64,000 nt of DNA from Crotalaria pallida (Eukaryota > Streptophyta > Magnoliopsida > Fabales > Fabaceae), in assembly GCA_037953625.1 (NCBI GenBank), contig CM075649.1, positions 91,269,290 to 91,333,289 on the forward strand, read 5' to 3'. Below are positions 49,901 to 61,500 of this stretch, piece after piece. Numbering within the stretch: position 1 is the first letter of the stretch; every line of letters starts with the position of its first letter. The notes under the pieces are model-generated. The model was not told the DNA's origin. It did not search any database and saw nothing but the letters and a program-made list of their open reading frames with translations. The translations under genes and the position numbers were made by a program.

Positions 49901-51153
49901 CTATGGCATTTCAGGAACAGTGAGAGGGACTGGAACGGGGCATTGTGATTTGCCACTATATCCGAGTTTTCTACAGTGAGCCTTGATTATATGATATAAT
50001 TTGAATTGATTTGAGACTATACCCGAGTTTTCAACAGTTCTCCTGGCTTGGAGCCAATTGATTGTGAGACAGCTGTCGTGCCCGTGTGGTAAAGGTCCTG
50101 TACTCCTGTTAGCTTCCGACTAGGTTGGGTGGATGACCGAGGAGATGTAGACGTGTGTGCGAACGGAATTTCCTCAGTGATGGTTTTCCCCACCTCATTG
50201 AGCGAACTGATTTGATAAGACTTAAGGATGATGAAAAATTCAAAGAATGAAAGTATAAGTGAATTTATGAAAGATTGAAAGACTTGATAAGACTTGAATG
50301 TTTGAAAGGCTTGTGATGCCAAGTGCAGTGATTTATATTGAAATGAGCTACGATTTTGATGTATTTGGAATATTGTTATGTACTTTGTTTATAAGTGCTT
50401 CCTATATCCTTATGTGAATATAATTGTCATGAGCATAGTATGAGTAATTGTTATTGCATGAGGATTAATGGATTCTATGTTTTTATTATATACCTCCAGT
50501 CATTGTTATGTTCTAGTTAATGATAAATGTCTGTCAAGTCCTGCATTTTGCTGATATAATTTACTCTGCGCATTCTATTTTATATGAAGTCATTATTCTA
50601 CTGTCTTGTCATGGTTGTACTTCTGGAATGCTGACCTCTGTCCTATCATGTTGTTGTATCGGGTTACACCGGTATTGCAACGGATAGATGGCCGACCCTG
50701 CAGCAATCTGCACTTTTATTTCGATGAGGCTTCTGCAGTGGACTTCAGCGAGGAAGATTAGAAATCAAGACTAGTAGTAGGTAATTCCCTCGAGCACTGT
50801 ATCCCCTGCAGCTACTTGGTTGACATTGCTATATCATTGTGTACCCCGCTTGGTATTTCATTGAGTGTGGCATTTAAGGAATAAGGTTTCATGAAACAAG
50901 AAATGAAAATGTTTTCTCAAATCAGATTTATAAAGCCAAGTTGCAAAATGCGATGTTTAACATCTCGATTTGGAACTTGATGTGTGATGTGCGATATGAG
51001 AATGTTATTTTATTACAATTAAGTTAACGTAAAATTTTTGAACTTAAAGGTTCTCATGTCCACGTCACCTTGTAAAAAAAAAATTTACCCAAATTTTCAC
51101 TATATTTTGTTAAAGAGATGGTGTTTTCAAGTTTCCAAAATCGGGGTGTTACA
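46918..51153 (+). mobile_element. A-type LTR A4, second segment
   Basis: It continues after the LARD-like insertion and ends CCAAAATCGGGGTGTTACA. It carries the structured block (49567-50210) and the terminal landmarks (CCTATCATGTTGTTGTATCGG near 50641, CTGTATCCCCTGCAG). It is the most diverged member of the A set. No credible gene; the small ORFs at 49180-49458 and 50017-50322 are on the opposite strand and unsupported. Confidence 0.75.
49567..50210 (+). repeat. Structured conserved block, copy in A4
   Basis: H0 lies at 49567-49608 with one C.A mismatch. H5 lies at 49865-49882. H1 lies at 50044-50056 with changed but still matched arms (TGGCT-TGG-AGCCA). GACAGCTGTC lies at 50068-50077. H2 lies near 50173-50202 with one G.U pair and a bulge. 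Confidence 0.75.
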
Positions 51154-51170
51154 GAAAGCAGTGGGCCCGG

Positions 51171-51621
51171 TGACATCCCCTATTTTCTTAACGACGATAA
51201 ATAAGTTTTCATTAAAGAGAAATTTTGAGATATTTTTTTACAAATGATTTTCGATGAATATTTTCGATTACGTAATCAATTTTCGATTTTATGGAATTTT
51301 AGTAAACAAAGATTTTTATAGAATTCAAGCAAGTGATTTTATTGAGTTTGGAGTAATTTTATTATTTGTAATTTCATTTAAGAAATGAATCTCTTTGTGC
51401 ATTTTTATAAATTTAACCTAATTGATTTGAAAATTTATTTAAAAGAGTTTTGATTTCATGATGGGTTTTTATGCTTTGAAATTTAATTTACTTGTGTGTG
51501 ATTTTATGTGCTTGATTTTCTTAAGGTTTTCAATGAATCATATTGCTTGAGGTTTTTATTGAGATTTCGTCTTCTTAATTGATTTATATGATTTTATGGT
51601 TTTAAGATGGAAAATTTGTAG
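51171..51621 (+). mobile_element. 5' start of another A-like LTR (A5), truncated
   Basis: It begins TGACATCCCCTATTTTC. The following 400 bases resemble the first 400 bases of A3 in order and composition (AAAGATTTTTATAGAATTC, GAGTTTGGAGTAATTTTA). It is cut off by element D. Confidence 0.5.
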
Positions 51622-52909
51622 TGTCCTGGAACACTAGATGTCCTTAACCCTCTAAGTGCTCAAGACTATGGAATCAGGAGCCCTAGAGAGGATTAAGAGT
51701 CAATATGTGACTTATGGTGTTTCTGCAGTTCCAGTTGGGAAAAGCAGGTTCTCCCCAGTCAACGTGTGTGCAGAGTGTCAACTTAGGGATGACAATACGT
51801 ACCTGAAACCCTAGGTGTAATGAGCTATTTATAGGGTTTGGAGGAGGCTGATATGGGCCATCTAGGCCCCGTATCAGGGTTGAGCTGAACCACGATTCTG
51901 TGAGATAATATCGGAGGATTATGCTTAGAATCTGGATAGGATCAGCTGAAGATCTCATGTCTAGGCTGTTGCGAGAATCCAGGAGAGATTTGCGGAAGGG
52001 ATAAGAAGCCTCGGTGGGTCTGAACTTATCCGCAAGCCGACGGTATGTCTCGGCCTAGAATCTCAAGCCTGATGGATTGAGGACGGATGATGAGGCTCAG
52101 TTGCATCAAGTCCGGGCCTGGTCCTTTGGGGATGCTCGGAGTCCACGAGTCCGAGCGAGGGACGTTCATGTTAATTGGACCGAGGGAAGCGCCCTTAGAG
52201 GACTCCTTTGACAAGGCTTAAATCCGTATCAGGTCGGCAGACCCTACAAGCCCCCCAGCTAGTAAGACTTTGAAAAGTCTGTGACGAGGTAGTAAGTGTT
52301 TAGGGTTGACCTTTTTGGATGCCTCGTTCCGGGAGTGCGTGACAGCTGTAACCAGGTAGCCTGTTCGAGGTGACGTTTTGGGTTCTCTAGGTACGGTGCG
52401 TTCCCTTGTAAATTGTGCCAAATCATTGCAAATTTTGAAATTTGAAAAAGCGCCTCTTCTACAACTGCCACATCTCACCGTGCGTGTGGCTAAGTGAGGT
52501 AAATGGGCTTTCGCCCACAGGTGAGTTGGAAGTAAACCGAAGGGTTTTGAAGGTTGAGGGTTATTCAACTTCTTCATTCCCTCTTCCCACACTTCCTTCA
52601 TTTCTGATTCTCACAAAATCAAACACGCTCCCCTTGCTACTCCAAAAGCATTCCATAAACTCTTTCTCATTCACTCCCTGCACCTTTTTTCCTTCAGTTC
52701 TCCCACGATCACCCGCTGCGTATCAACTTCCAGAGTTCAAACATCAAAAACAGGTAACCTCTTCCTCTTCTTCTAATTTTAACCACTCATTTACTGGTTA
52801 TGCGCTTTTTTCTATTTGTTGAAAGGGTTTCGCGTTTCTGGGTTTTGTAGGGATTTTGGGGTTTTTTGTTCTGGGTAGTGTAGTGTTTAAGGGTTTGGAT
52901 TTCTGAATC
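51622..52909 (+). other. Leader or LTR region of element D
   Basis: About 1.3 kb without a convincing gene. Opposite-strand ORFs (51683-51958, 52026-52214, 52218-52601) have no recognisable domain. The part 52560-52750 is C/T-rich as in a plant 5' UTR, and AAAACAG|GTAACC at about 52752 could be a splice donor of a leader intron; this is weak. Confidence 0.4.
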
Positions 52910-54909
52910 ATGAGAGGTTGGAGGGAGTTGAGGAGAATTTATCATGAACTTTGTAGGAAAATAGGAGAGGAACCTTCTAGTGATAGTGATTCATCTTTTT
53001 CTGGAAGTTTTGGGGATTCTGGGGATAGTGATGATGCAGTAGATCCTTCCTCCCCCCCAATCGGCCAGGGATCCACTGTGACAAAACCACTAGCTTTAGA
53101 ATATCCATCGGATCCCGCTGAAGTAAGCAGGTGGCTCTTGGCTTATAGGTTTGCTGAACGTAGGGCTCAGATTAGGGTTAGTCCTGAGCGGCGTACAATG
53201 AAAGAAGAGCCTTTGGGAGATCCGAGGAAAGAGGGGGGAAAAAGTCCAAGGCTCGGCCTTAAGTTTAAAATTAAAACATCCGCTATAAAAAATCCTAACG
53301 CCGAGCCTTTTACTTTTTCCCCAGATATGGTGGAGCGCAGGTGTGAGACCAATCCTGAAGAATATCCCTTGCCGCCAAATCATGCGCAGTATGATGAAGT
53401 CTTTGATCGGGAGGTGCTTGGAACGAGGCCTTCGTTGCTGACGAGGAACAGTTTGAACCATCTTCGTCCACTTCTTACACCTCCGAGAGAAGATGGGAAT
53501 GCCTCAGACTTCGTACTAAGGCACATGGGCATAGACGACCGGATATGCCTCCAAATACCGGAAAATCGACAGCTTTTTTATTTCTATGAGGAGATAGCCA
53601 CTAAGGTCGGAGTCCGCATGCCCTTTTCCACCCTCGAGATAGAAGTCCTGAAGCACTTAAACATAGCCCCGAGCCAACTACATCCAACCTTGGTTCGAGT
53701 TCCTCGGTTAAGAGCCAGTCTTCCGCGCCAACACCGGTGGACAGACCAACCTTGGCTCCTCGTGCCGTCACTCCCGAGGTAATTTAGGCCGCCGAAGGAG
53801 TCCAAAAAATTGTCCAGTTGGATGCACAACAAGACACTCAAGGTACCACCGAGTGTCCAGCCAAGAAAATTTGGGTAGAGAAAGGAAAGGGCTTGGCTGG
53901 GGATTGCTTCAATTTGAGTAAATCCCATAAAGATACTCAGTTTGAGGAGGGTACCGAGGAAGCCGCTGTCAAGACTGTATGGTCCAAGAAGACTCCTGAG
54001 GGCTACTACGCAACAGTCTTCCCTCCCGAGGATGCACAGGTGATGGATGCCTGGCACCCTTCGACTTGGGGGAACAACTGCAGCGCCCTGGTGAAGGGTC
54101 TTCTTCGAAGTGCAAGTGTTCTTCACTACCTCGGCCGCCGCGACGAGGATGTTCATGCTCGGGTCGCCCCTGATGAGAAGAAGAAGAGGATGGAAGCGAA
54201 TGATCGGGAGGATTATTATCAGCTTCAAGTGGAAGGCCTTGAGAGAAAGCTTCAAATCTTGGCCAAAGAGAACGAGGAACTGAAGAAGGGGATGAAAGAT
54301 GTTGAAGAGGCCAAGACTAGGGCCGAGGCCGAGAAGTAGAAAGCAGAGAAAACTCTTCAAGAAGTCCAAGAGGGGATGAGGAAAGCCGAAGAAATCTTGA
54401 AGAAGGCCAAAGAGGATGCTGCCACATTGCAGGAGGCCCAGGAGAAAGCTCGGAAAGCCGAGGAACTATTGAAGAAGGCTGAAGAGGGCAAAGCAACTTT
54501 GCAAGTGGCAATGGAAAAAACTCGGAAGGCCGAAGAAGATGCCGCGGTAGCTCGAGAACAACTCGAGTACACTAAGGATGAGGTTGCCGGACTACGAGCC
54601 TCCTTGGACAAAGTGAAGGCACAAGCTCTTAAGCACAAAAAAGCAGCTGAGGATTCTTTCTTTAATACCGCCCAGCAACTCCGCATCCTGAATCCTGGCC
54701 TTGTGACCAAGGGTGCTGACCCCAACCATGCTGTAAAGAACGGGCAGATCATAGGCACAAATGGGCGCCCCATAGACATGGGTAGCAAAGATCTTCCTGA
54801 CCATTTGGCCGAAGAATCCGAGGAAGAGGGGGTTGAAGATGCTGAAAGCGACGAGGAGGCAGACAACAAGTTTGATCCTGAAAGTGTCGTTCTTTCCGAC
54901 GTAGAATAG
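52910..54909 (+). pseudogene. Plant 'putative gypsy-type transposon' (Transposase_28-like) protein, broken
   Basis: The start MRGWREL is followed by an acidic serine-rich segment (residues about 21-50). The family hallmark lies at 53560-53690: FYFYEEIATKVGVRMPF and EVLKHLNIAPSQLHP. Right after it the usual continuation of the domain is missing and the frame changes, pointing to an internal deletion with frameshift near 53690. In the new frame there are in-frame TAGs at 53785-53787 and 54337-54339. The C-terminal half is a long Glu/Lys/Ala coiled coil (about 54210-54660, repeats such as RKAEELLKKAEE), then a segment with NPGLVTKGADPNH and an acidic end (SEEEGVEDAESDEEAD). The biochemical role of this family is not established. 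Confidence 0.75.
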
Positions 54910-55512
54910 ATTTTTGCTTTTTAGCTTGTATTTGCCCCAATAGCTGGGTTGAACTCTTGTTGCTATAACTTGTTTGGAATATTTATAATATTCGTCTTTA
55001 TTTTATGCTTCTTCCTGGACTTTTTGTTAAGAATTCAAGTGTTAAGACCTCGGAATTCCAGCACTTTAGCCGAGGTGGGTTCCTCTATCCGCAATATAAA
55101 AATGATTTTTAAAATAAATCATGTTTGAATCGGGAATCCTCTTAAGGTACTTGACGAGTTATAAGCTCTTGTTTGAGCTGTTTATAATCGTTCGCGTCAT
55201 AAACGGTGGCTAATCGGTTATGAGGAAAAGTACGTAAATACAATGAATTCAATAACAACACTTTTATTTATTCGAAGCATTAACAATAAGTACAATGGGC
55301 TCGGAGTTTCACCGAGCGTACACCATCATTAAAAATAAGCAATCCAATAACAGCAATGGAAATAATAAAACGAAAACAATTGAAAACGGAATTGAAATGG
55401 ATAGAAATTTCTAACTGAAATATGCTCTAAGTTTTGCCACATTTGATGTGTTGTTGATGAGGGAACCCGAGAGAGTTTCGAGCTTGTAGGCTCCTGTTCC
55501 TGTTTTGGAAGC
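54910..55512 (+). other. Trailer of element D, no gene
   Basis: AT-rich, with TTTGTTAAGAATTC and CCGAGGTGGGTTCC words. The short minus ORF at 55329-55520 crosses into the family B LTR and is not supported. Confidence 0.5.
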
Positions 55513-55884
55513 TGTAACATCCCGAATTTTAATTCTAAGAGTAATTAGAATAATGATAAGATTTGGAAGTAAGGATTATTGTAAAAAGGATTTAAAATGA
55601 TGGATTAGGAGTTCTTTGAATTCCATAAGGAAGTAAAGAAGTATTGGCATCAGAAAGGAGGTTGAAAGATGAACAAAAGAGCGTTAGAAGCAATGTTTTC
55701 GGTGTTGTAAACACCCTATATTAGGAAATTAAAAATAAAATATTTACAACTCAAAACGTAAATTCCACCGTTGGATGTGAAGGGTAATATGTGAGGAAGC
55801 TTGCTTTCAAATTTGAGCGAGATCCGACGGGTAACGAAGAAGTTATGGCATTTTGAAATGCCAAGGAAAAAGAGAACTGGCCAG

Positions 55885-56002
55885 ACTACTCGAGTAGTTC
55901 ACCAACTAATCGATTAGTTCACTGGTTAATCGAGTAGTTAGGAGAAACAGAAAGTCCAGAAAACTTGGACTACTCGAGTAGTCCACTGACTACTCGAGTA
56001 GT
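55885..56002 (+). repeat. Palindrome cluster in family B 5' LTR
   Basis: ACTACTCGAGTAGT at 55885-55898, AACTAATCGATTAGTT at 55904-55919, GGACTACTCGAGTAGTCC at 55967-55984, ACTACTCGAGTAGT at 55989-56002. Both arm positions change together between the CTCGAG and ATCGAT versions. Confidence 0.85.
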
Positions 56003-57028
56003 GCGTACTGCATCAAAAATAAAACGTGCTTGGGGTCTTCTTCCTCATTCATTCCTTTGTCTTTCTCTCTCTAGGGCACGAAGCTCTCTCTTCTCTCTCT
56101 CTCTCTCTAATTTCATCCTCAAATCCTCCCTTAGATCCATAATAAACTACCAAAAATCATTCCCCATCACACACTAACACATAATCATTCATCAATCTCT
56201 TCTATATCCTCTCACCCACTTCAATCCCCAATTTTCTCTCTCCATCCTTGAAGCTTCAAGAACACCCACCATGGAGAATCATCACATCTAAGTAAGTTGA
56301 TTTGAGTTTCATTCCTTTCTCCTTCAACTTACACAAACTATCATCAATCTCTAATCGTTCTTGCTTTGTTTGGTCATTGTGGGTATAGTTTCTCTCTCCT
56401 CCATAGCCTTGAAGCTTTCTCTCTCTACACCATGGCTAAGTAGGATCAAGCTCTCCTCCTCACTCTCACTACACACTTGGAGGCTATTTGATTGAAACTC
56501 AAAAGGGGAAGATTTCAAAGAGTTAGGGTTTGGTACTCCCTTCTCTCTCTACAAGGTTAAGGTAAGGGAGTGGTTATAGTGAGCATTGGCTTGTTCTAGG
56601 AAAGGGTTTGTATTTAGATATAATGGTTGGCTAGGAGTTTACGTGTTAGGGTAGAAAATTAGAAATCTCAATTTAGGAACTAAGGAAAATGTTGGAAATA
56701 GGCTTAATTGGCAATTATGGAACTTTAGGAAGTAAAGAATGAGGTTAGGTTTTAATTAAGGATAATAAATGGCATAAACCCCTAATTTAGGACTTTGAAT
56801 CAATAATTGGGACATGTGAAAAAAATGTGGTTATTGTATGATTATATGAAAAGTTGAAGTTTGGTTAATGTTTGCACTCTAATTGTTTATGTGAAATGTG
56901 AATTGTGGCAATTTGGTTATAATTATGATGGTTTTTGTGATTGGAATGACTTGGTAAATATTAAATGGAATTGGTAGGCAAAGTAATGGCATATAATATG
57001 GACAATTAAAAATGCATAAATATGGTGG

Positions 57029-58129
57029 TGTATCGTAGGCCTTCGATTTGGGGGAGACGATACATCGTAAAAATTTGGGTTGTATTGTAGGCCTTCGATT
57101 TGGGGGAGACAATACAACGTAAAAGGGGCGATGTATGTAGGCCTTCGATTTGGTGGAGACATACATCGTCGATGGTATATGTATGTAGGCCTTCGATTTG
57201 GTGGAGATATACATACAACCTAAATAAAAAGGAAAAAGGAAAGGACAATGGATAAAATAAGGTAAACGGTAAAGGAAAAGCGATGTATGTAGGCCTTCGA
57301 TTTGGTGGAGACATACATCGTGATCGGTGTATGTATGTAGGCCTTCGATTTGGTGGAGTCATACATCGTGATTGGTGTATGTATGTAGGCCTTCGATTTG
57401 GTGGAGACATACATACACCCTAAATGAAAAGGAAAAAGGAAAGGACAGTGGATAAAATAAGGTAAACGGTAAAGGAAAAGCGATGTATGTAGGCCTTCGA
57501 TTTGGTGGAGACATACATACACCGTAAATAAAAGGAAATGAATAAAGGAAACAGGGAATAAAATTGAACAAGGTAATGGTAATGGAAACGCGATGTATGT
57601 AGGCCTTCGATTTGGTGGAGACATACATCGTGATTGGTGTATGTATGTAGGCCTTCGATTTGGTGGAGACATACATACACCGTAAAAATAAGGAAAGAGG
57701 TAAGGGAATAAAATTGGACAAGGTATGGTAATGGAAACGCGATGTATGTAGGCCTTCGATTTGGTGGAGACATACATCGTGATTGGTGTATGTATGTAGG
57801 CCTTCGATTTGGTGGAGACATACATACACCGTAAAAATAAGGAAAGAGGTAAGGGAATAAAATTGGAGAAGGTATGGTAATGGAAACGCGATGTATATAG
57901 GCCTTCGATTTGGTGGAGACATACATCGTGATTGTTGTATGTATGTAGGCCTTCCATTTGGTGGAGACATACATACACCGTAAAAATAAGGAAAGAGGTA
58001 AGGGGATAAAATTGGACAAGGTAACGGTAATGGAAACGCGATGTATGTAGGCCTTCGATTTGGTGGAGACATACATCGTGATTGGTGTATGTATATAGGC
58101 CTTCGATTTGGTGGAGACATACATACACC
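57029..58129 (+). repeat. Array of 16 constant-loop hairpins in family B 5' LTR
   Basis: The 20-base loop AGGCCTTCGATTTGGTGGAG (GGGGGAG in the first two) recurs 16 times. Stems are TGTATCGT/ACGATACA (57029-57064), GTTGTATTGT/ACAATACAAC (57079-57118), CGATGTATGT/ACATACATCG (57129-57168), then alternating CGATGTATGT and GGTGTATGTATGT types. From about 57590 the pair of hairpins forms a repeat unit of about 150 bases with spacer GTAAAAATAAGGAAAGAGG. One hairpin (57172-57220) and one arm at 57357-57370 have decayed. Confidence 0.93.
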
Positions 58130-58877
58130 GTAAAAATAAGGAAAAGGTAAGGGATTAAAAAGGGATTTCTTTGGGAACGGAGAAAATGAATAAAAGGGAA
58201 TCAAATGGTGGAAATGAACTAACTAAAAAGGGAACCGACATTTATAAAATAATGGAATTGGAAAATATGGTATGCTGGCAATGAATTTGTATTTATGTGT
58301 ATAAATTGCTAATTGTGTTTGGCCTGGTAAGTTGTTATGTCTATCTAGAAACTGCTTTTCTATTCATGTGCAATGCTCACTCCCTTACATTTACAGGTGC
58401 TGAGATTGAGCAGGCACAGCCCCTGGCCGAGCAGGAGTACTTTCCCTTACAGGGAGAGTAGGGTGTTTTGGGTTTAAAATATAATATGGACCTAAGTCTA
58501 TTATAATATTTGGATGTAAATTTAATATGTATATTTTGATTGAGACTTAGTGTATTTTGTTTTAACAAAGTTATATGTTTTGATTATGACACTCAAACTT
58601 AGTATTTTCCGCTATTACTCCAATTAATTAATGCACTCTTATGTATTTGGAGCCCTTTGGGCCTTGATATGTTTTAGAGATATAATCTGAAGCCCTGCTG
58701 GCTATTGGTTGTTTATTTGAAATTGTTTATCACAGGTTGAATTTTGGATTAGTCCAAAAAACAAGCAAAACTCCGTCCGTTTGATGGGTGATTTTATTAT
58801 ATTAAAAAGGAATATTTGAGTACACATTTTTATAAACTTGGGAATTAAGGGTAGTAATTATTAGGGTGTTACAATTT

Positions 58878-58889
58878 TGGTATCAGAGC
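58878..58889 (+). other. Primer binding site of the family B element
   Basis: TGGTATCAGAGC, initiator-tRNA-Met type, four bases after the LTR end. Confidence 0.92.
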
Positions 58890-61500
58890 AGTTTTTCCTC
58901 GGCCTTTGGAGTTTGGACTCACAACTCCTGTGGTTTACTCACCAAGCGAGTAACCGATATGTATAGTCAAGTGTCTAAGTTAGGCGAATAGGATACATAT
59001 ATAACTACATATTTATATATGTGTTCACTTGCTAACTTCTCCAGGACTAGGTTGTGACAGCAATAGACTATAGGATGTTAGTTTAAACTCAATTAGATCC
59101 CTCGATGGTGTCGTCGTTTAATAGAGTTTAAGGGTAGGATTGGTCGTCCTTACTCTTGCAACTATTAAGAGATGATATTGTCAACAAACCTGACGATGAT
59201 GTTGCTATTGGTAAATGTGAGATTGAGACTGACCATCTTGATCTTCGCGCTTGTCGATTGTCAATGTCATTGAAAGCTTCGAAGTAGCACAAGAACCAAT
59301 CCGACATAAGATTTCATGAGAAGTACCACCATTAGAAGAAAGTAAGTCGACTTGAACGGTACCTTCTTCGAATCCTTCACATGAAGTTCTTAAGGGAATC
59401 AAGTTCACCCTAGAAACCATCTCCAGCTTCCCTGAAAAGCTAAACCAGACTTTGGCAGTCCAAAACCTACTGGGAGTCTTATCAACAAGATTCCTGAACG
59501 GTCGCCGCGAGTAAAGCAAATCTGGACAACCTTACCAAGTATCCACGCCGAGATCAACCAAGATTGAACAATCGAACAATGGTTTTCGGCAAAAATAAGA
59601 ACCCGACAATGGTGCGTTGTTGGTAGACGCGAGGTTGAGATTGATCACCTCAATCTTTGCAACTACTAACGGATGATACCATTGCAATACTGCTAATGAA
59701 ATTGAAACAATAGAAATGGAAACCCTCCAAGGGAGTAGATCCTTTAGAAGCAAAGAAATCAACCCGAATGGGGTCCTTCCCAAGCTCCTTAAACGGAAGC
59801 GGGTAGTACGCCCAAAATAAAACCAAGGCATAAGAGCCTTAAGCCATATTATCTATTTAAGAACAGCGTAATCGAATACCCAACCTTAGAAAGGATGGAA
59901 TAAATTCTATAAGCACCACCCCTAACCATCAAAAAGCCAAACTGAAACTTAGATAACCCAAGTCTCATAGGGAATCTTACCAAGGTTCCTGAATAGTCAC
60001 CCATTAGAAAAGCTTAACTGGTAACCTCTTGAAGTCTCTACACAGAGACCAAACAAATTGAATGAATGACCACCAACGGGTCGTTCACCCAACACGAATC
60101 TCGATTTTGAGAGTAGTGCAAGACTTAAGGTGATAGAAAGGTCAGATTCCATTAGCTTTCTTGTTGAGTATCAAACTCATTCAAGCTTTCCTTGAGATCC
60201 AACTCAAAATAGATTGTAAAGGATTGCTGACATATTAAAGGCTTAGTTAGTACCTCAATTCGTGCAAGTAGATCTTTTCCTCCTCACTTTCCTTGGTTTG
60301 ACTTAACCTTGAAGTAGCGACTTTTGATCGCGAATCAAAGATCTCTCGCTCCAATCAGAAGCTGACACATTCGATTCCCTGCTTTCGGGCACCGGCATAA
60401 TCAGATAAGTTGATACAAAGTGGGGGAGACTTAACGGCTCAATTCGGATCTTGTCCGAGCGACAAAACCTAGTAACCATACCATAAGCTATAGGGCTACC
60501 AAACCGATAGTTCCAAACGCTCTGCGGAGGATCGAACGAGAGTTAAACTAGGGATAAAACAAGACCTTCCCAAAACGACACCGAATTGAGAAACAACAAC
60601 TAGACCTTGACCTTGACCCTCAAGTGGAACCGATCTCTAAGAATTCTTCTATTGAATTGGAATTGTCAAACGTATGGGAATGAAGTAGCATCGAAGTAGA
60701 ATGCGAATGTGGTGAAGATTGATTCTAAAATGGACTTTGCTAGACTCACTTGAAGGAGTAAAAGGTGAACGGGATAAAAGTGAAGTCACAAAGTGGAATC
60801 TCAATCAAGACGTTACGTCGAAACACCGCAAATGATAATCTCAGTCTTTTGGGACCCTGTGCATTTGATAGGACTCTGATCGATCGAGATCAACCAGTTA
60901 GCCGCAGATCCATAGAAACGCACCCTTTGACGACTCTCTGCTGAAAATGCACACTTTGGGGATAATCTCCATTGTCTTCTTGCTTGACATGTATCCAGTC
61001 CATCCTGGGTCATCTTGCAAAGACCATGAGACTCATTCTTGACTGCTTCATGTTTCTTCTTTTCATCTTCACTCTCTTCAAGCTTCAAGCATCTAAGGTA
61101 TATGTGCGAGAAATTCGCCAAGTCATAGAATCCCGGCATAGTTCTATGCCTACCGATAGATAGTTACCCATGTATCCTCTTTTCAACCTTGAATACCAGT
61201 TGGGAACCTGTGTATTCTATTCTGGGCAACGGATGATTACACCCCTTAGCATGGATATAATCAAGTATGTCAATGCTAAGTGGGGAAGGATTTCAATCCA
61301 AGGAATGGGAGATGGAACTTTAATAATAAGAAAACGAACGATCCTGTGTAGATAGAGATAATACACAGTGTTAGAAGACGGTCACTAAAGTAGGCATGAC
61401 CCTAACCACACCTGGAGTGGGGAATAAAAACTGAAGGGAGGTGAAGACCATAGTCTAAATTTTTACCAATGGGATGGTTCTCCAATTACGAAACTCAACG

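Larger units (their letters stand above)
51622..55512 (+). mobile_element. Element D, partial, carrying a decayed transposon gene
   Basis: The sequence character changes sharply at about 51620 (TAGTGT-CCTGGA-ACACTA inverted repeat at 51619-51636). The stretch 51622-52909 is a GC-richer non-coding leader or LTR; 52910-54909 is the gene; 54910-55512 is a trailer. Family B is inserted at 55512 (last five bases GAAGC). I cannot see the right terminus, so the class is uncertain; a Ty3/gypsy (Tat-like) origin is the best guess because of the gene family. Confidence 0.5.
55513..58873 (+). repeat. Family B 5' LTR
   Basis: TGTAACATCCCGAATTTTAATTC ... TTATTAGGGTGTTACA, 3,361 bases. It contains the palindrome cluster (55885-56002), CT-rich leader sequence (56040-56480), a long AT-rich part and the 16-hairpin array (57029-58129). 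The ORFs over the array are repeat artefacts. Confidence 0.93.

Noticed and set aside
51630..51640. CACTA word near the left edge of element D, suggesting a CACTA DNA transposon
   Set aside because: No matching inverted terminus or TSD is visible in the window and a five-base word is expected by chance; the class of D is left open.
53096..54369. Minus ORFs opposite the Transposase_28-like gene
   Set aside because: Shadow frames of the plus-strand gene, which has recognisable domain and coiled-coil sequence.
57029..58129. CRISPR-like array (constant 20-nt segment with intervening sequence)
   Set aside because: The host is a plant nuclear genome, the intervening sequence is repetitive and self-complementary and not made of unique spacers, and there are no cas genes.
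59205..59831. Minus ORFs in the family B interior
   Set aside because: No recognisable domain, antisense to the element, and they simply cover the two copies of an internal duplication.
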